This document shows positions 1-11,018 of a DNA stretch of 64,000 bases, one piece after another. Both the position numbers and the translations under genes were made by a program. How positions within the stretch are numbered: position 1 is the stretch's first letter; each line of letters opens with the position of its first letter. Below the pieces are notes generated by a model, which saw nothing but the letters and a program-made list of their open reading frames with translations, ran no database searches and had not been told where the DNA came from. Origin of the DNA: Aquanectria penicillioides (lineage: Eukaryota > Ascomycota > Sordariomycetes > Hypocreales > Nectriaceae); contig PYIU01000004.1 of assembly GCA_003415625.1 (NCBI GenBank), forward strand, positions 4,588,001 through 4,652,000. Direction: 5' to 3'.

Positions 1-693
1 GCAGTTGTCAGTGACGATTTGGTCCGTGTGAGTTCTATTGGCAAAGTCGCTGTGGCAGGGAAACGTGGTTCCGTGGTGGAGACGGATGCCTCCCTTCGCC
101 CCAAGGACGTTCTGGTGGATCAAGGCTGGAGTGGCGTCTTGATGCACAAGGTCGCTGCTGGCATCGGTGCTGCATCGGTAGATTAGAGACCAGTAGTATG
201 ACGGGATTTCAATGTCTTGTTCAGACCAAAGGCATCGGCCTGTCGTATCGTCGAGGTTCTTCACAATCTTCTGCGGCGTGCCAGCGCAGCGTCTGTTTCG
301 ATAGAACTCGAGAACTGGAGCCGAACCATCTGGGCAACTTGGTGATTCGAACACTTTGACATTGTCTCGCATGTAGTACTCTCCCGAGAGGCACACATCA
401 GCACCAAGCTCTATTACCACAATCTCGTCGCTGTTGGAGCACGCTGATGTGGCCTTGCCCATGTCCCTCAGGTCGTCCGGATATGTTCGAGAGCCTGGGT
501 ACAGCGCGATTTTTGCCATTTTGGCATCATCTTCGTTAACAGCGCCATTGCCGGGAAAGAAATCGGAAAAGGAATCATCTCCGTTGTCCATCGGATCCAG
601 AGGCTTCTGATCCGCTTGTGGCGCTTCAGCAGTGACGCTACTGAGGCAGACAGCAGCTGCGGCGACCAGGGCACCGAGACGCCGGACCGCCAT
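1..693 (-). CDS. Secreted cysteine-containing protein of unknown function, 3' part outside the window
   Basis: The minus strand is open for 231 codons from an ATG at 693 down to base 1, with no stop, so the gene runs off the left edge. The first 22 or so residues (MAVRRLGALVAAAAVCLSSV, then TA) form a clear signal peptide with a hydrophobic core and an Ala-x-Ala-like cleavage region. The mature part is acidic at first and then contains scattered cysteines (for example near CSNSDE, ADVCLSG, PSCPDG, RRCAGT, GRCLW and IYRCS), as expected of a disulfide-bonded extracellular protein. I do not recognise a named family. Role unknown; it could be a small secreted effector-like or cell-wall protein. 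No intron is needed in the visible part. Confidence 0.7.
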   Translation of the reverse strand, partial: MAVRRLGALVAAAAVCLSSVTAEAPQADQKPLDPMDNGDDSFSDFFPGNGAVNEDDAKMAKIALYPGSRTYPDDLRDMGKATSACSNSDEIVVIELGADVCLSGEYYMRDNVKVFESPSCPDGSAPVLEFYRNRRCAGTPQKIVKNLDDTTGRCLWSEQDIEIPSYYWSLIYRCSTDASSDLVHQDATPALIHQNVLGAKGGIRLHHGTTFPCHSDFANRTHTDQIVTDNC

Positions 694-1025
694 GATGATA
701 TTTGGTGATACAGAAAGTATTGTGTTGTATTCAAAGTCTTGAGGCTGTAGATCTGAGTTTTTTCACCTTTTACACGATATTCGGATTGTTTGTTGTTTGC
801 GGGACATCAGGCAGACTCTCCTGTCAGCACGGCTGAATGGGAACCGTGAAGGATTCTCACGTGCCCAATGAATTCATGCGCTCGGCGACTACTACATCGA
901 GTTAGCGACGCGACAACTCACGCTCAGAAATGGTTTGATAAACAACTGAGGAACCAGGTTTAGTGCCAATTGGGTACGGAGTATTCTTCTCTCACTAAAT
1001 GAATCCCTGTCTGTCCTATGTACAA
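694..1025. other. Intergenic region upstream of the secreted protein gene
   Basis: About 330 bases between the start of the secreted protein gene and the end of the transporter relic. It would hold the promoter of the minus-strand gene; a pyrimidine/T-rich stretch lies near 750-775. I see no gene. Confidence 0.4.
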
Positions 1026-1600
1026 CTACTTCCTAAGCTTGATGCGGTACAACCAAGTGAAGAACCAGATCCATGCCAAATTGAACAGCCCGAAACCAAG
1101 AACAACCGCCCAGTCTCTCTATCCATCTCCATGATGATAGTCCAGAGTCTGCGAATAGTCGTCTCCCGTGTTGTACCTGCAGTATCCACAAGATGATGCC
1201 GCGTTTGGGTTTGTCAAATAGCCCGGGGTTCGTGACAAGAAACTTTCGGCATATTCTTGACAGGTTTGGTTTGCTGGCGGATCAAAGAGCGTGATGTCAT
1301 TCTCGCCACAGACTGCATCAACCCTATGCAGCACGTTGGAGACGGTACCGCCAATAAAGTATTTAGCGTAGTGGATCAGCCTGGAATATCCAATGGCGGT
1401 AAAACGAGTTCATGCTCTGGTGAGGCACCACGGTGCCTGAGAAAACAGTGAGCACAACAAAGAACAAAGAGTTGGCGTATCCAGAGAGTGCCGGGTTGGG
1501 AAAGGTGGCAAAAGTAGTAGAGAATAATTATAAAGCCAAGAACATGAAATAGGTGTATCCGGCGGTGCTGGTGAAAGCAGGGCCAGGGAATGCTTTCCTT
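1026..1600 (-). pseudogene. Decayed C-terminal end of a PDR-type ABC transporter
   Basis: Minus-strand translation gives unmistakable pieces of the last membrane domain of fungal pleiotropic-drug-resistance (ABCG) transporters, spread over different frames. One piece reads like transmembrane helix 10-11 (YTYFMFL, then LFSTTFATFPNP and FSGTVVPHQSMNSFYRHW). The next is the extracellular loop with its cysteine pattern (NQTCQEYAESFL, SSCGYCRY), followed by the final helix and tail (RDWAVVLGFGLFNLAWIWFF, ending RIKLRK and a stop at 1026-1028). At least three in-frame stops and one frameshift (near the PLR/GGTVSN junction, about 1345-1355) separate them. The rest of the transporter, including both ATPase domains, is not seen upstream, so this is a broken relic. 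Stops of the TGG-to-TAG kind would fit RIP-like mutation, but that is inference. Confidence 0.8.
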
Positions 1601-3738
1601 GGTCGCTACTGTATTTGCAGTTGACGGCGTGTCTCGTCTTTTTCATGAAGCACAGGGACTCTGTCGGTCACATCGCAATTTGGATTGCCGACACGGCGCA
1701 CAGCTGATGGGCTTCCGGAATCGTCGTCTTTTTTTTTTGTTGATGAAGATGAGGGCTCCGTGCTGTTTCCGAAACTGGAGGCATAGCTTCTGCTTTGTTT
1801 CTCAGGGGATAAGCCGATGCAAGTATGCAAAGAGTAGAGAAATTGTACATGTTGAAGATATCTCCGAAAAGTTTTGTCCGTTGACGTGTGGGTCATCTCG
1901 GAGACGCTTGATCACCTATGTGGGTCTTTTCGGACTTGGAGAATGCGCTTCTGAGACGGGCGGAGAAATCCATTCAGATGGTTTTAGAATAGTTTAACTT
2001 GTAAGCTCCCTATGACGTATAGAAAAAGCTACGGTTCAAAGACTCGGGAATAATTGTAGAGGGGCCAGAGAGAGACGACTGCGGAGAGTCTGAATTACAA
2101 ACCTAACATGTGGTCACCATTATTCCAACCTCCGTAACTGTAAAAGTAGGTGGCATCCCTTAAGAACATCGTGTTTCAGTATAGTCATTTAATATGTCGT
2201 AACTAAGATAGAAAAAATTATCGGTGCGCAGTGGCAGTGCCGTGAAGTGGATCATCAGATTCGCCGTCGAGGGCTGGGTTATACTGAAATATGAAAGGTT
2301 CTCTGCTTTGTCTACCTTCATTTGATGGTGCTAATTTCTTCCGGGTGTTTCACAAACTCTAAAAAGCCGTTGTATCGTCTTTATCCGGTCCGGACCCATT
2401 AAGTTAAATTGCGACTCTATCTCATCATAACCCACTTCGGACTTTCTTCGCCAATATTGACAACTGGTGACGCTGTTTTGCGTGGAATACCAAACCTCGT
2501 AGTTGGGGAAGAAATCACCTAAGCGAAGGAATAAATATGCCGGACAGTGTTACATACACGCCAAATCCTATGAAGATGAACATGAATCACTAAGATTTCA
2601 ACTTTGGTAATAACAGGGGCCCAAACCGTCATGTCAGTCCTACAGGCACCCTTATTTCTATGCATCACATTTTCTCAGTTCAACTACGAAGGAAATGAAT
2701 ATCCGGTATGAAGAGAATGTGAATCCATGCGTCTCGGAACGTGGGACAATCTCATAAATATGTTGGGCCACCGTTCCGATTCCGATATGTACCACAATCC
2801 GATGTGGGCCGCCATCCCGGGTGTACCACCACCCGATTTAACTGGCGATCCCAAAAGTAGGTAAAGAATTTCTATCCTTTTAGATTGAGAATTGGAGATC
2901 TGAAATATGGATAAATCTTTTTAAGGGGGGCATGATCGGATCCGGTTGGTCAGCACGGGTATTTTCTGAATGCGATTCATTGTAGGTATATCTATCCATG
3001 ACGTTTATCATTTTATGCCATCTGACAGGCCGAGCATTTATTTCAACGATTATATACTATTTGGCTTGTCCTTTACATATACCATTAGAATGGCGACTAT
3101 TAAAAACTCTCTCACGTTCACTAAATGAGGACATATTCTGCTATCCTATGGACCGTAAAACCTCGGCTGGGATTGTCATACCATAACGGCATTCCTATGA
3201 CCTGTTCCCCGCAGTTATAGCAGGGATATTTATGGTTATGTTGCTCGAAAGGCCGAAAGAGTGGAGCAAGGCAGGGAAGCAATGCAGCTTAAAGCGATTA
3301 TTCCGAGCAGAGCTACATCAACTCTTGAATTGGAACCAAAGGCCTATGCCCTAGTAATTATTTACCTTGCTGTTTCCATGGTTCCTTGTTTTCCCCGCAA
3401 TATCGCAGAATTGTGGGGAGCTAGCCCAATCCTCGATATTCAGTTCCTCCAGCAATAGCAATCCATGCTCTGTTCGATAGTATCCGCAAGCATGCAGAAG
3501 TATCCCATTTCGATGTTGATACCGAATTTCATTCTCCTCCACATACCGAGTGGTTTTCACACATGCGTTGGTCATGCTAGCGCAATGTTGATCAGACCGT
3601 TCCCAAGTATATATAGTTCCATCTTCAACCATCAGTCGTGGGGATATTGGTTAGTAGCAGCCACAGAGTGTTCACTGCCCTCGTGTTTTGGTCCAATAAC
3701 TATTCTTTTGGAACCATACTTTAGCATTCAGACTTACC
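1601..3738. other. AT-rich stretch without a supported gene
   Basis: About 2.1 kb with short open frames only. None carries recognisable domain motifs or consistent intron signals. A 93-codon minus-strand frame at 3351-3632 has reasonable codon use but no recognisable relatives, and it may be a fragment of a lost gene. The section next to 1600 may hold further decayed transporter sequence, but I could not match it. The part just before 3739 is the presumed promoter of the beta-helix gene. Confidence 0.4.
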
Positions 3739-5227
3739 ATGGTTTCCCTGCTTCTCGCATCGTTGCTCCCGACAGTGGTCTTAGCCACGCTCGGCGTGGA
3801 AGACCCATCGGACGTCATTGACCCGGACCTATGGGCGGATGACAATGCACTTCTTGCAGACTACAGTGTCAAGGTTCCAACTACGATGCCCTCCGAACGT
3901 AAGTTGACTGTAATTAACTTCACCGAAATTATTCAGCTAATCACTATTTAACCCATGTGGTAGTTGTTGCGGCATATGAATACGACACCGACACTTCACT
4001 TGACCATGTATTCCTATCCGTCAATGCCAACGACACTAGCGTCATCATTGCAGCAAACGCATCCACCCTCACGCTAACTGATGTCGAGATTCTGAAATAC
4101 GGCTACTACTCGAACCTCTATGCATCAAGCTTCTGGGGCTTCAACGCCGCAGTTAATATTGTAAGCCTCACTGTATTTCAAATGCCTCGAGAACTATTCA
4201 CTTACATTAATATCCCAAGGCAAATGCCACTACCGCATACATGGAGGAGGTTAACATCACCGTACACAATGGGGCTGCCAACATCTACGCCTACGGCTCA
4301 GACACTGTTGTCTACATCAGTGATTCCTGGCTATACAGCAGCGGTCCCGTATCCCATGCCCTATATGCCTCTGGCAATGGGACCATCATTGGGAAGAACC
4401 TCCAGGTCTATAGCGGAGGCATGCGATCTTCCGCATTCTCAGGTGACGAGCCGAAAGGTGATGTCTACGTTTACGACTCAATTGCCCGCACGGCTGGGGT
4501 CGGATCCGCTACGTATTATGCCCTTGGTACTATCTACGCAGAAAATGTTCTTTCTCTGTCTGAAAATGGCCCAATAATCTTCATGGACGGTAACCGGAAT
4601 GCTACTCTTGTTAACTGCGATGCCACTGCGGGTCTTCTCGGAGGCGTAGCCATTTTCAGTTCAGCCCAGCGAAGATCAGGCTCGACCTTGAAGCTCCAGA
4701 AAACCAAGGTCACAACTATTAACAATATTCCCGGACTTTGGTTTGGAAATGTCGTCGCAGATATCACTTTGGACCGTGTTGAATTGGAAACTGACTCTGG
4801 GGTCCTTATTGTGGCAAACTTTTCGTCCATCACCCAAGATTTCGACCACTACGCATCCTACGAAGAGAACACCAGTCTCCAGCCTTCAGAGCTAACTGTC
4901 ACCATCACTGAATCTGAGCTGGTCGGAGATATTGTGGCTTACAATGGTAGCTACATCTCTTGGGACCTCGGATCCTACAGCTCATGGACCGGCGCAGCTA
5001 CCTCTGGATATGGAGATGCATACTTTGACATCACTTTGGATAGTACCAGTAATTGGACTTTGACGGCGTCATCGACTATCCAAACGCTCGTTGATGCCAA
5101 CACTGATTTATCAAACATCTTCAGCAATGGATTTACTTTGTACTATAATTCTAGTGTGTCGGAAAACAGCTGGCTAGATGGAGAGACAATCTCGCTCTCC
5201 GGAGGTGGATATGCCGTGCCATTCTGA
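3739..5227 (+). CDS. Secreted parallel beta-helix protein
   Basis: Three exons: 3739-3898, 3964-4160 and 4220-5227. Both introns (65 and 59 bp) have GTAAGY donors and AG acceptors and keep the frame, giving 454 residues. The protein starts with a signal peptide (MVSLLLASLLPTVVLA) and has no other membrane segment. The body is rich in Thr, Ser, Asn and short beta-prone repeats such as YASGNGTIIG, AYNGSYISWD and NGPIIFMDGN, typical of right-handed beta-helix proteins of the pectate-lyase-like fold. Many N-x-S/T sites suggest heavy glycosylation. I see no catalytic signature that assigns it to a lyase or hydrolase family, so it is better called an extracellular or cell-wall beta-helix protein. 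It stands alone between a decayed region and the photoreceptor-like gene. Confidence 0.8.
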
Positions 5228-5802
5228 TCTATGTATAAACGATGCAATTGAAATATGTTTCTGAGTTTTTCGCAATAGTATCTGGTATGTTCACAAAACG
5301 CATGACGCTTATACGGGATATTGTTTTGACATTTTTACATCACTATAAGTTACCTATTCCCTTGATTACTGACGGACCAACATCTGGTCGTTTGCTCGTG
5401 CTTGATTCTATGAGCACAGATCCATCTCCAACCCGATACCCGTTCGTGAAGCTTTGTTTGACGAGTGTTATTTTCTGTATCGCAGATCGCTAAATCTTGC
5501 GCTATCTTGATCTGGTACAGCGACAGCAAGTCAACGAGGGTTTCAGGCCGCAAACAGTGATAACAACACTAGTTTCGGGCTTATAGGATTGGGCCGATTG
5601 TCGCCATTTAGCGGCTGAAGCCTGTGGCTTGCTTTCTGTGACTAGCTGCGAGACCTGAAACCCTTCATCTCATTGGTGTGTCCATCACATGCGCAAACAA
5701 AGTGGCGGAGCATGACGTGAATCTTCCCCGCGCAAGAGCGTTCTATGAGGCCATTGTTCTCGATCGCACAGCTGTCCTCGCGGCTATCGCGATCTCGCCG
5801 AC
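5228..5802. other. Intergenic region before the LOV-STAND gene
   Basis: About 570 bases between two plus-strand genes. It should contain the terminator of the beta-helix gene and the promoter of the next gene. Short open frames here have no supporting features. I see nothing else in it. Confidence 0.4.
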
Positions 5803-8481
5803 ATGTCCGACCCGCTCTCCATCACGGCGAGCGTCATAGGCATCATCGGCGCGGCTCTTCACGGTTCTAAGCGGCTCTTCGAGTTCATCGACGGGCTGCG
5901 GAACGCACCAAGCGATATTGCGGCTCTCAGCACCGATCTGAGGGCGTTGTATGAAGTTCTTGCTCGTCTCTCAAGCATACAACAAGACCTGGCGAACAAC
6001 CTGGCACTTTGCGATTGTCTAAAAACACCACTTGAAAATTGCTTGAATATCTTTGACGATTTTATGCTCGTGTTGCAGAGTTATACCCAGGTTACAAGAG
6101 AAGGCACCGTCAGGATCCGGACATGGAAGAATATTGCGTGGGCATTCAAGGACAAAGAAATACAATTGTTTCGAGATACTATTGCCACTTACAAGGGATC
6201 TCTTGATTTGGCAGTCAATGCCGCGGTGTTGTAAGTATTCCAATTACTGATAATCCAATGGTGTGTTGTTAATATTTGCCATAGCTCGACCGTCGCCGCC
6301 ATAGACGAGCGGACAAAACGTTTAGAGTCCGGTTTTAAAGCCGAATTTAGGACCCTCCAGTCCAAGATTCAAGGGCTCGACGCTGATCGCATAGAATTAG
6401 CCAGCATAGTTGGACATGAAGGTTCTGATTGGCGCGGCACCGATGCAAATTTTGCCCTGGGAAGATTCCTTGAGTTTGCTGGTTCGATATGCGATTCTCC
6501 TCCCTCTTCATTTCCCGGGTCACCAGTACTCTCACACTCTGAAGCTGGCAATGATCACGGTACGATGAATGGGACACAGGACTCATTATCAGAATTGAAC
6601 AGTGTCTCAGCCACTTGGCCGCAATTATCCGCTCCATTAGCAATTCGGGAATCTGTTCCGGATATCAAACCGCCAGATACGACGCAAACTTCACGGACAG
6701 AAGTCCAAATGGATGGATCACCCCGAAAGGCAACCCTTTCTCAGGCACAGGCGCCCAAAACCACAAATTCCACAAGTGCATCTCAAGTCTTAGTGAAGCC
6801 CGCCTCTGTAAACAGTAGAAGCGGCTTTGATATGCTGAGAGCGCTCGGGCTCGTCGCTGCCCGAAAGAACCCCAAGGTAAACCTGGGGGCCATTGACATG
6901 TCGTGTTCCTTTGCTGTCTCCGATGTTACTTTGGATGATCATCCGATTATTTACTGCTCTGATAACTTTCAGCAACTCACCGGATACAGCCGCTACGAGA
7001 TTCTTGGTCGAAACTGTCGGTTTTTGCAAGCCCCCGACGGAAGGGTTGGGCGTGGGTCGCGCCGGGAGTTTGTTGATAATGGTGCTGTCTTCAATCTCAA
7101 GACATCTATCCAAGAAAGAAAAGAGATTCAGGTGTCCTTGATCAACTATCGGAAAGGAGGCAAACCATTTCTTAACCTACTGACAATGATTCCAATACCG
7201 TGGCAAAACGAGGATGAGATACGATATTACATTGGCTTCCAAATTGACTTGGTGGAGTCTCCAGATGCTATAACTCCAGGCGATGATACAACGAGTTTTA
7301 AAGTGAATTACAAGCACTCCGACATTGGACAGTATATATGGACTGCACCACAGCCCAACCTTTCTGACCTGGATAGTGGAAAAACGCTCGGCGTGGAGGA
7401 CGTGTCAGCAATTATGCAACTATTCAAATCTACTGGCCCAGCATCGAGCATTGTAAGGCAATCATGGGACACGATGCTCTTGGAGAACATGGATGACCTT
7501 GTCATGGTCCTATCTCCCGACCTTGTCGTCTCGTATCTTTCGCACAAATGTCGCCATATTCTCGAATATGATTCCACAGATGTGGTGGGTACTAAACTAT
7601 CGAGCATATGCCACCCATTCGACACGCCGCTTGTGGAAAAGCGGCTTAGGGATGTGGAGGTTGGCGACGAAATCGATATAATCTTCAGAATCAGGAGGAG
7701 ACACAGTGGGTACCTTTGGTTCCAGGTACTTGGATCTGTCTTCTCCAACAATGATGGAGGCCGCGGCTTGCTGCTTTTTGGACGCCCTCATCCCGTGTTT
7801 TCTCTCAGCCGAAGGCTCGTCGAATTGAATGACAGTTTCGTCTACAATGAGATTTGGACAAAGCTTTCAACTTTTGGACTGGTGTTATTTGCTCCCTTCA
7901 TTGTTCTCCCCTTATTAGGATATGAGTCACAAAGCCTTATCGGACAAAGTATCCAATCTCTCATCCCTAAAGAGTGGCGGTCAGAGATCGAGCGTTGTTT
8001 GGAAAAGACAAGGCGTGGCACAATTTCCGTTGTGAAGCACGAAATTCAAGATGTCTATGGCCACCTTCACCAGGCAGAAACAAGATTATATCCAATGGCT
8101 TCATCTGCTGGAGAAAAGGCTTCATTTATCTTGGCCCAAACCAATTTATCTTCCGTTTTACCGCTTCATAAAAGTATTGAGTTAACCAGTGCGCATGGTG
8201 AGGCATTGGCACTGAAAGACAAGGCCGAAAGGCTACTTTGGCTTGACCACCGGCTACCGAAATCCGGGTCAGATATGGATATAGAACAAAAAGGTACACT
8301 TGGACCTAGGGACAACTTGTTCTATGAACTAGAAGCCACTCATTCTATTAATTGGGAAACAGAAGTGGGGCGTTTAAAGGAGGAGAATCGAATCCTCACA
8401 GAGGAGTTGCTTAAACGACTGGGGTTGGAGGGCCCTCTTGGAGATGACGAAAAAGTTTCATCGAAGACGGACGCTTTTTAG
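5803..8481 (+). CDS. White-Collar-1-like LOV/PAS protein fused to a STAND-type N-terminal domain; no GATA zinc finger
   Basis: Two exons, 5803-6230 and 6285-8481. The 54-bp intron (GTAAGT...ATAG) joins the frames exactly, giving 874 residues. Residues 1-200 or so match the 'Fungal N' domain usually found at the start of STAND/NLR-like fungal proteins (opening MSDPLSITASVIGIIGAALH). Residues about 340-460 are a LOV domain very close to WC-1. It has the flavin-adduct motif GRNCRFLQ with the photoactive cysteine at residue 387 (codon 7015-7017), the flavin-contacting Asn residues in NYRKGGKPFLNLL and the Gln in IGFQIDL. A second PAS domain lies at about 535-650 and a third PAS-like region at 665-760. 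A coiled coil (VGRLKEENRILTEELLKRL) ends the protein where WC-1 continues into its GATA zinc finger, which is absent here. Blue-light sensing through FMN/FAD is well supported by residues; signalling through the N-terminal domain is inference. Confidence 0.88.
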
Positions 8482-9223
8482 ACACAAATAACCTAAAACT
8501 CTAGAGCCCTAGATTCCAAGATCAACAACAGTGAAAAGTTGCTCAAGGAGGCGTAGCTCATTGCTGGTATTAGGCGAATGCGAGTCGTGACGAGGCCATG
8601 ATACGTAACACGGTTTGAAATACGGCGTCTGAGGGCATTTATCCTCAGTCAGAGTCTCTTGTGACATCAAAAGCCGAATATAATTATGATTCTCCGCATA
8701 TCTCAAATACATATAAGTGCAACTTTACCATACTTCATGATCTTTTGTGGCGGCATTTTTTAGCGTACCTGATATGGTTTATGGGGCTGTAGTTCATCGC
8801 CTCTAAATAGTGGTTTAAAGTGATGGTATGCTTCAGTGACGTGAAATTTGCTGTTCGGGGGATACGGTGTTGTCAGATCACTTTATGGTCTAAAGCCGGT
8901 GTGCTTATTTCGATTTAAATAGTTTGTTCTTTCTCTTAGGCGTTTAATTGTGCTCGCCAGATAATAACGCTTTTATCAACCGGTTTCGACATATACAGTG
9001 GTAATAGGATGTTAGTTGGCCATGTCCAGGAGTTGAAAGAACCGTGGAAAAGATAGATCTGATGATTCTTTGACCAATGCTGCAACATTAAGCCACCAAT
9101 GCATATAAAAACAGACATCGGATTACACCAGGTCGACGAAAGCCACCCTCGGAGCCTCGACTGGGAACTATGGAAGGTAATAGCAGCTGCCGGTCGTTAC
9201 GTGTACAGGCCTGAGGTGAGATA
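8482..9223. other. Intergenic region without a supported gene
   Basis: About 740 AT-rich bases after the LOV-STAND gene. No residual GATA zinc-finger coding sequence is visible just downstream of the stop codon. I see no convincing gene. Confidence 0.4.
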
Positions 9224-9634
9224 TTGGACATAAAACCCGGAGCAATCATGGTTGCGCCTTCAAATTACACGCTACTGACTCATATAATACATGAGACCGA
9301 GGTTGGCCGAACTTTTGTCTTTCAGCAACAAATCTTCTTGAAGCGATTACGTTTGAGGTTCTACTTGGGATATGAACAGGCTTATTCATCGCATAGACCT
9401 TGCCTTTCCCGCCAAAGTCTGCAGGAGTTTATGCGTTTCTGTCAGGAGCACAACCTTCAACTCATCAGTGATGAGACATATGGCCTATCTGTTTGGGATA
9501 ACACAATGGTCCCAGATGGCCAGTCGTCTCACTCTATTCTATCTATTGATACGACGAATATAATCAACCATGCTCTTGTTCATGCTATTTGGGGGGCTAC
9601 TACATGCTCATTCAGCGCACTTGTTCGATACTGA
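9224..9634 (+). pseudogene. Relic of a PLP-dependent aminotransferase (ACC-synthase-like)
   Basis: The segment about 9390-9610 encodes a stretch resembling the cofactor-binding core of fungal 1-aminocyclopropane-1-carboxylate-synthase-like class I/II aminotransferases. It reads LQEFMRFCQEHNLQLISDET, then YGLSVWDN and SILSIDTTNIINHALVH, ending with IWGATTCSFSA where an intact protein has WGMSKDFGANG. The lysine that binds PLP is not present, the preceding part of the fold is only traceable in scraps, and the frame ends at 9632-9634. It is a fragment rather than a working enzyme. Confidence 0.6.
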
Positions 9635-9639
9635 GCAGC

Positions 9640-10082
9640 GGTACCCAATGATATTTGATCTGTATGGTCTAGGCTATGTGTTGTTGCAAATTGGGTTATG
9701 GTGTGACCTTAAACATATTACAGATGACCGACTTCCAGCTTTTAAATCTAGAATCAACAACTTTGGCTTTAAAATGGATGAAGAAGCAAAAAGTGTCAGG
9801 TCAGACAATTGGTTGGTGGAAAGCATCGCAATGTGGCAAGATTCATTGGTCAGGCGGCAGGGTTTGGTTCATCAGCGTGATGGCATTGCTGCCTTTGAAT
9901 CACCAAGACGGAGTTTCCAAGAAACGCTCGTCAAAGAACTTCCAGAGCTGCTCTTTGAGTCAATAAGGGAAACAAATACCAAAGTCGTTGCTCGTTGCTT
10001 AACCAGTAGAAAGCCCAGTCAAGTCTCCTATATTAGCTGCAATGAAGCTTTCCCAACTTACATGACAGTATTTAGTTATTGA
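9640..10082 (+). pseudogene. Possible relic of a kinase-like (HET-s/LopB-associated) C-terminal region
   Basis: In an overlapping frame, right after the aminotransferase relic, the sequence reads IFDLYGLGYVLLQIGLWCDL. This resembles the 'D-YSLG-VLLEIGLW' signature in the catalytic-loop-distal part of kinase-like domains of fungal prion-inhibition/HeLo proteins. The rest (to the stop at 10080-10082) is moderately similar at best. No ATP-binding part is visible upstream. Two unrelated domain fragments side by side suggest genomic debris. Alternative: a spurious open frame. Confidence 0.35.
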
Positions 10083-11018
10083 TGTTTGCAGCCTAGCAGA
10101 TTTCTATCGCCTAAGCATTATATTTTGCATTCTAAAATGACTTTTAATTTACTATCTGACTCTCCCTTCCCTTCCCTTTGAAAATGTCCCAGTTACCGGT
10201 ACATTAGGAAAATTACCCTGTAGAGCCTTGGAATTCTTATGCACGCAGAACCTTGAAGCAAACTGAAAAGCCGATGAAAATTAAGAGCTGCACATTTCAA
10301 GTTCGTCAACAATATGCATGGTGATGACATCCTGCAATAGGTATTTCTGGTAAGCCTTCGTCAGTCTTGACCTCGAGATCATCCAGTGCCAAGCCGCCGT
10401 TCTTGATATCGCCTTGTGTTGCCCCTCATCGGCCTTCGCGTTAATTCGAAGCCTTCATTTCCCCGAAGCCGACGCTATGCCATTCTCGTCATCCTATAAA
10501 GATCAAGGATTTGGGCTGGAATTATGGGGAATATTTCTCAAGCAGATCGGCTGTCGCGTTAATCCAGGGCCATACTTAGGCCGATGCCGCCCCCAAACCC
10601 ACGCCATGATTGCGGCTAACAATACGGCCGCCTTCACTTGACCTGATTACCGGATTACTGTCTGAACAGCCCACAAATGCCTCCCTATTATGGACTAGGA
10701 GATACTTGCTACATAGCTTCTAGGACAAGCTTCCTCGCCCGAATAAATTACAACTACCTTTTGATTGGTCAACTCTATTTCCCTATGTTGGTGGTACGTT
10801 AAGCTCCACGTCTCTAGAATGCCTCGCCTTGGCATACTCTAATTGGATTCTCGGCCCATCACGCGGTGGTCCTTGGCATTTTGGGGTTTCTTGGGGTTGC
10901 GGGGTATAAGTTTCAATCGCGAGCTGGTCTTGTCGTCAAATATACGAATCTCATAACTAGTCTGTGGAATCTCAAGCCAACAAGTTCAGCTGCCCTGTCA
11001 GGTACGGGCCTAGCAATC
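10083..11018. other. Region upstream of the GH115 gene
   Basis: About 930 bases with no confirmed gene. The frame of the GH115 gene is open back to about 10818 but has no ATG there. The nearest upstream ATG (10819) is in another frame and meets a stop after seven codons. Any signal-peptide exon for the downstream gene would have to lie here, but I could not identify it. Confidence 0.4.

Noticed and set aside
3351..3632. A 93-codon minus-strand gene
   Set aside because: Codon use is plausible but there are no relatives or structural features; kept only as a note in the intergenic entry.
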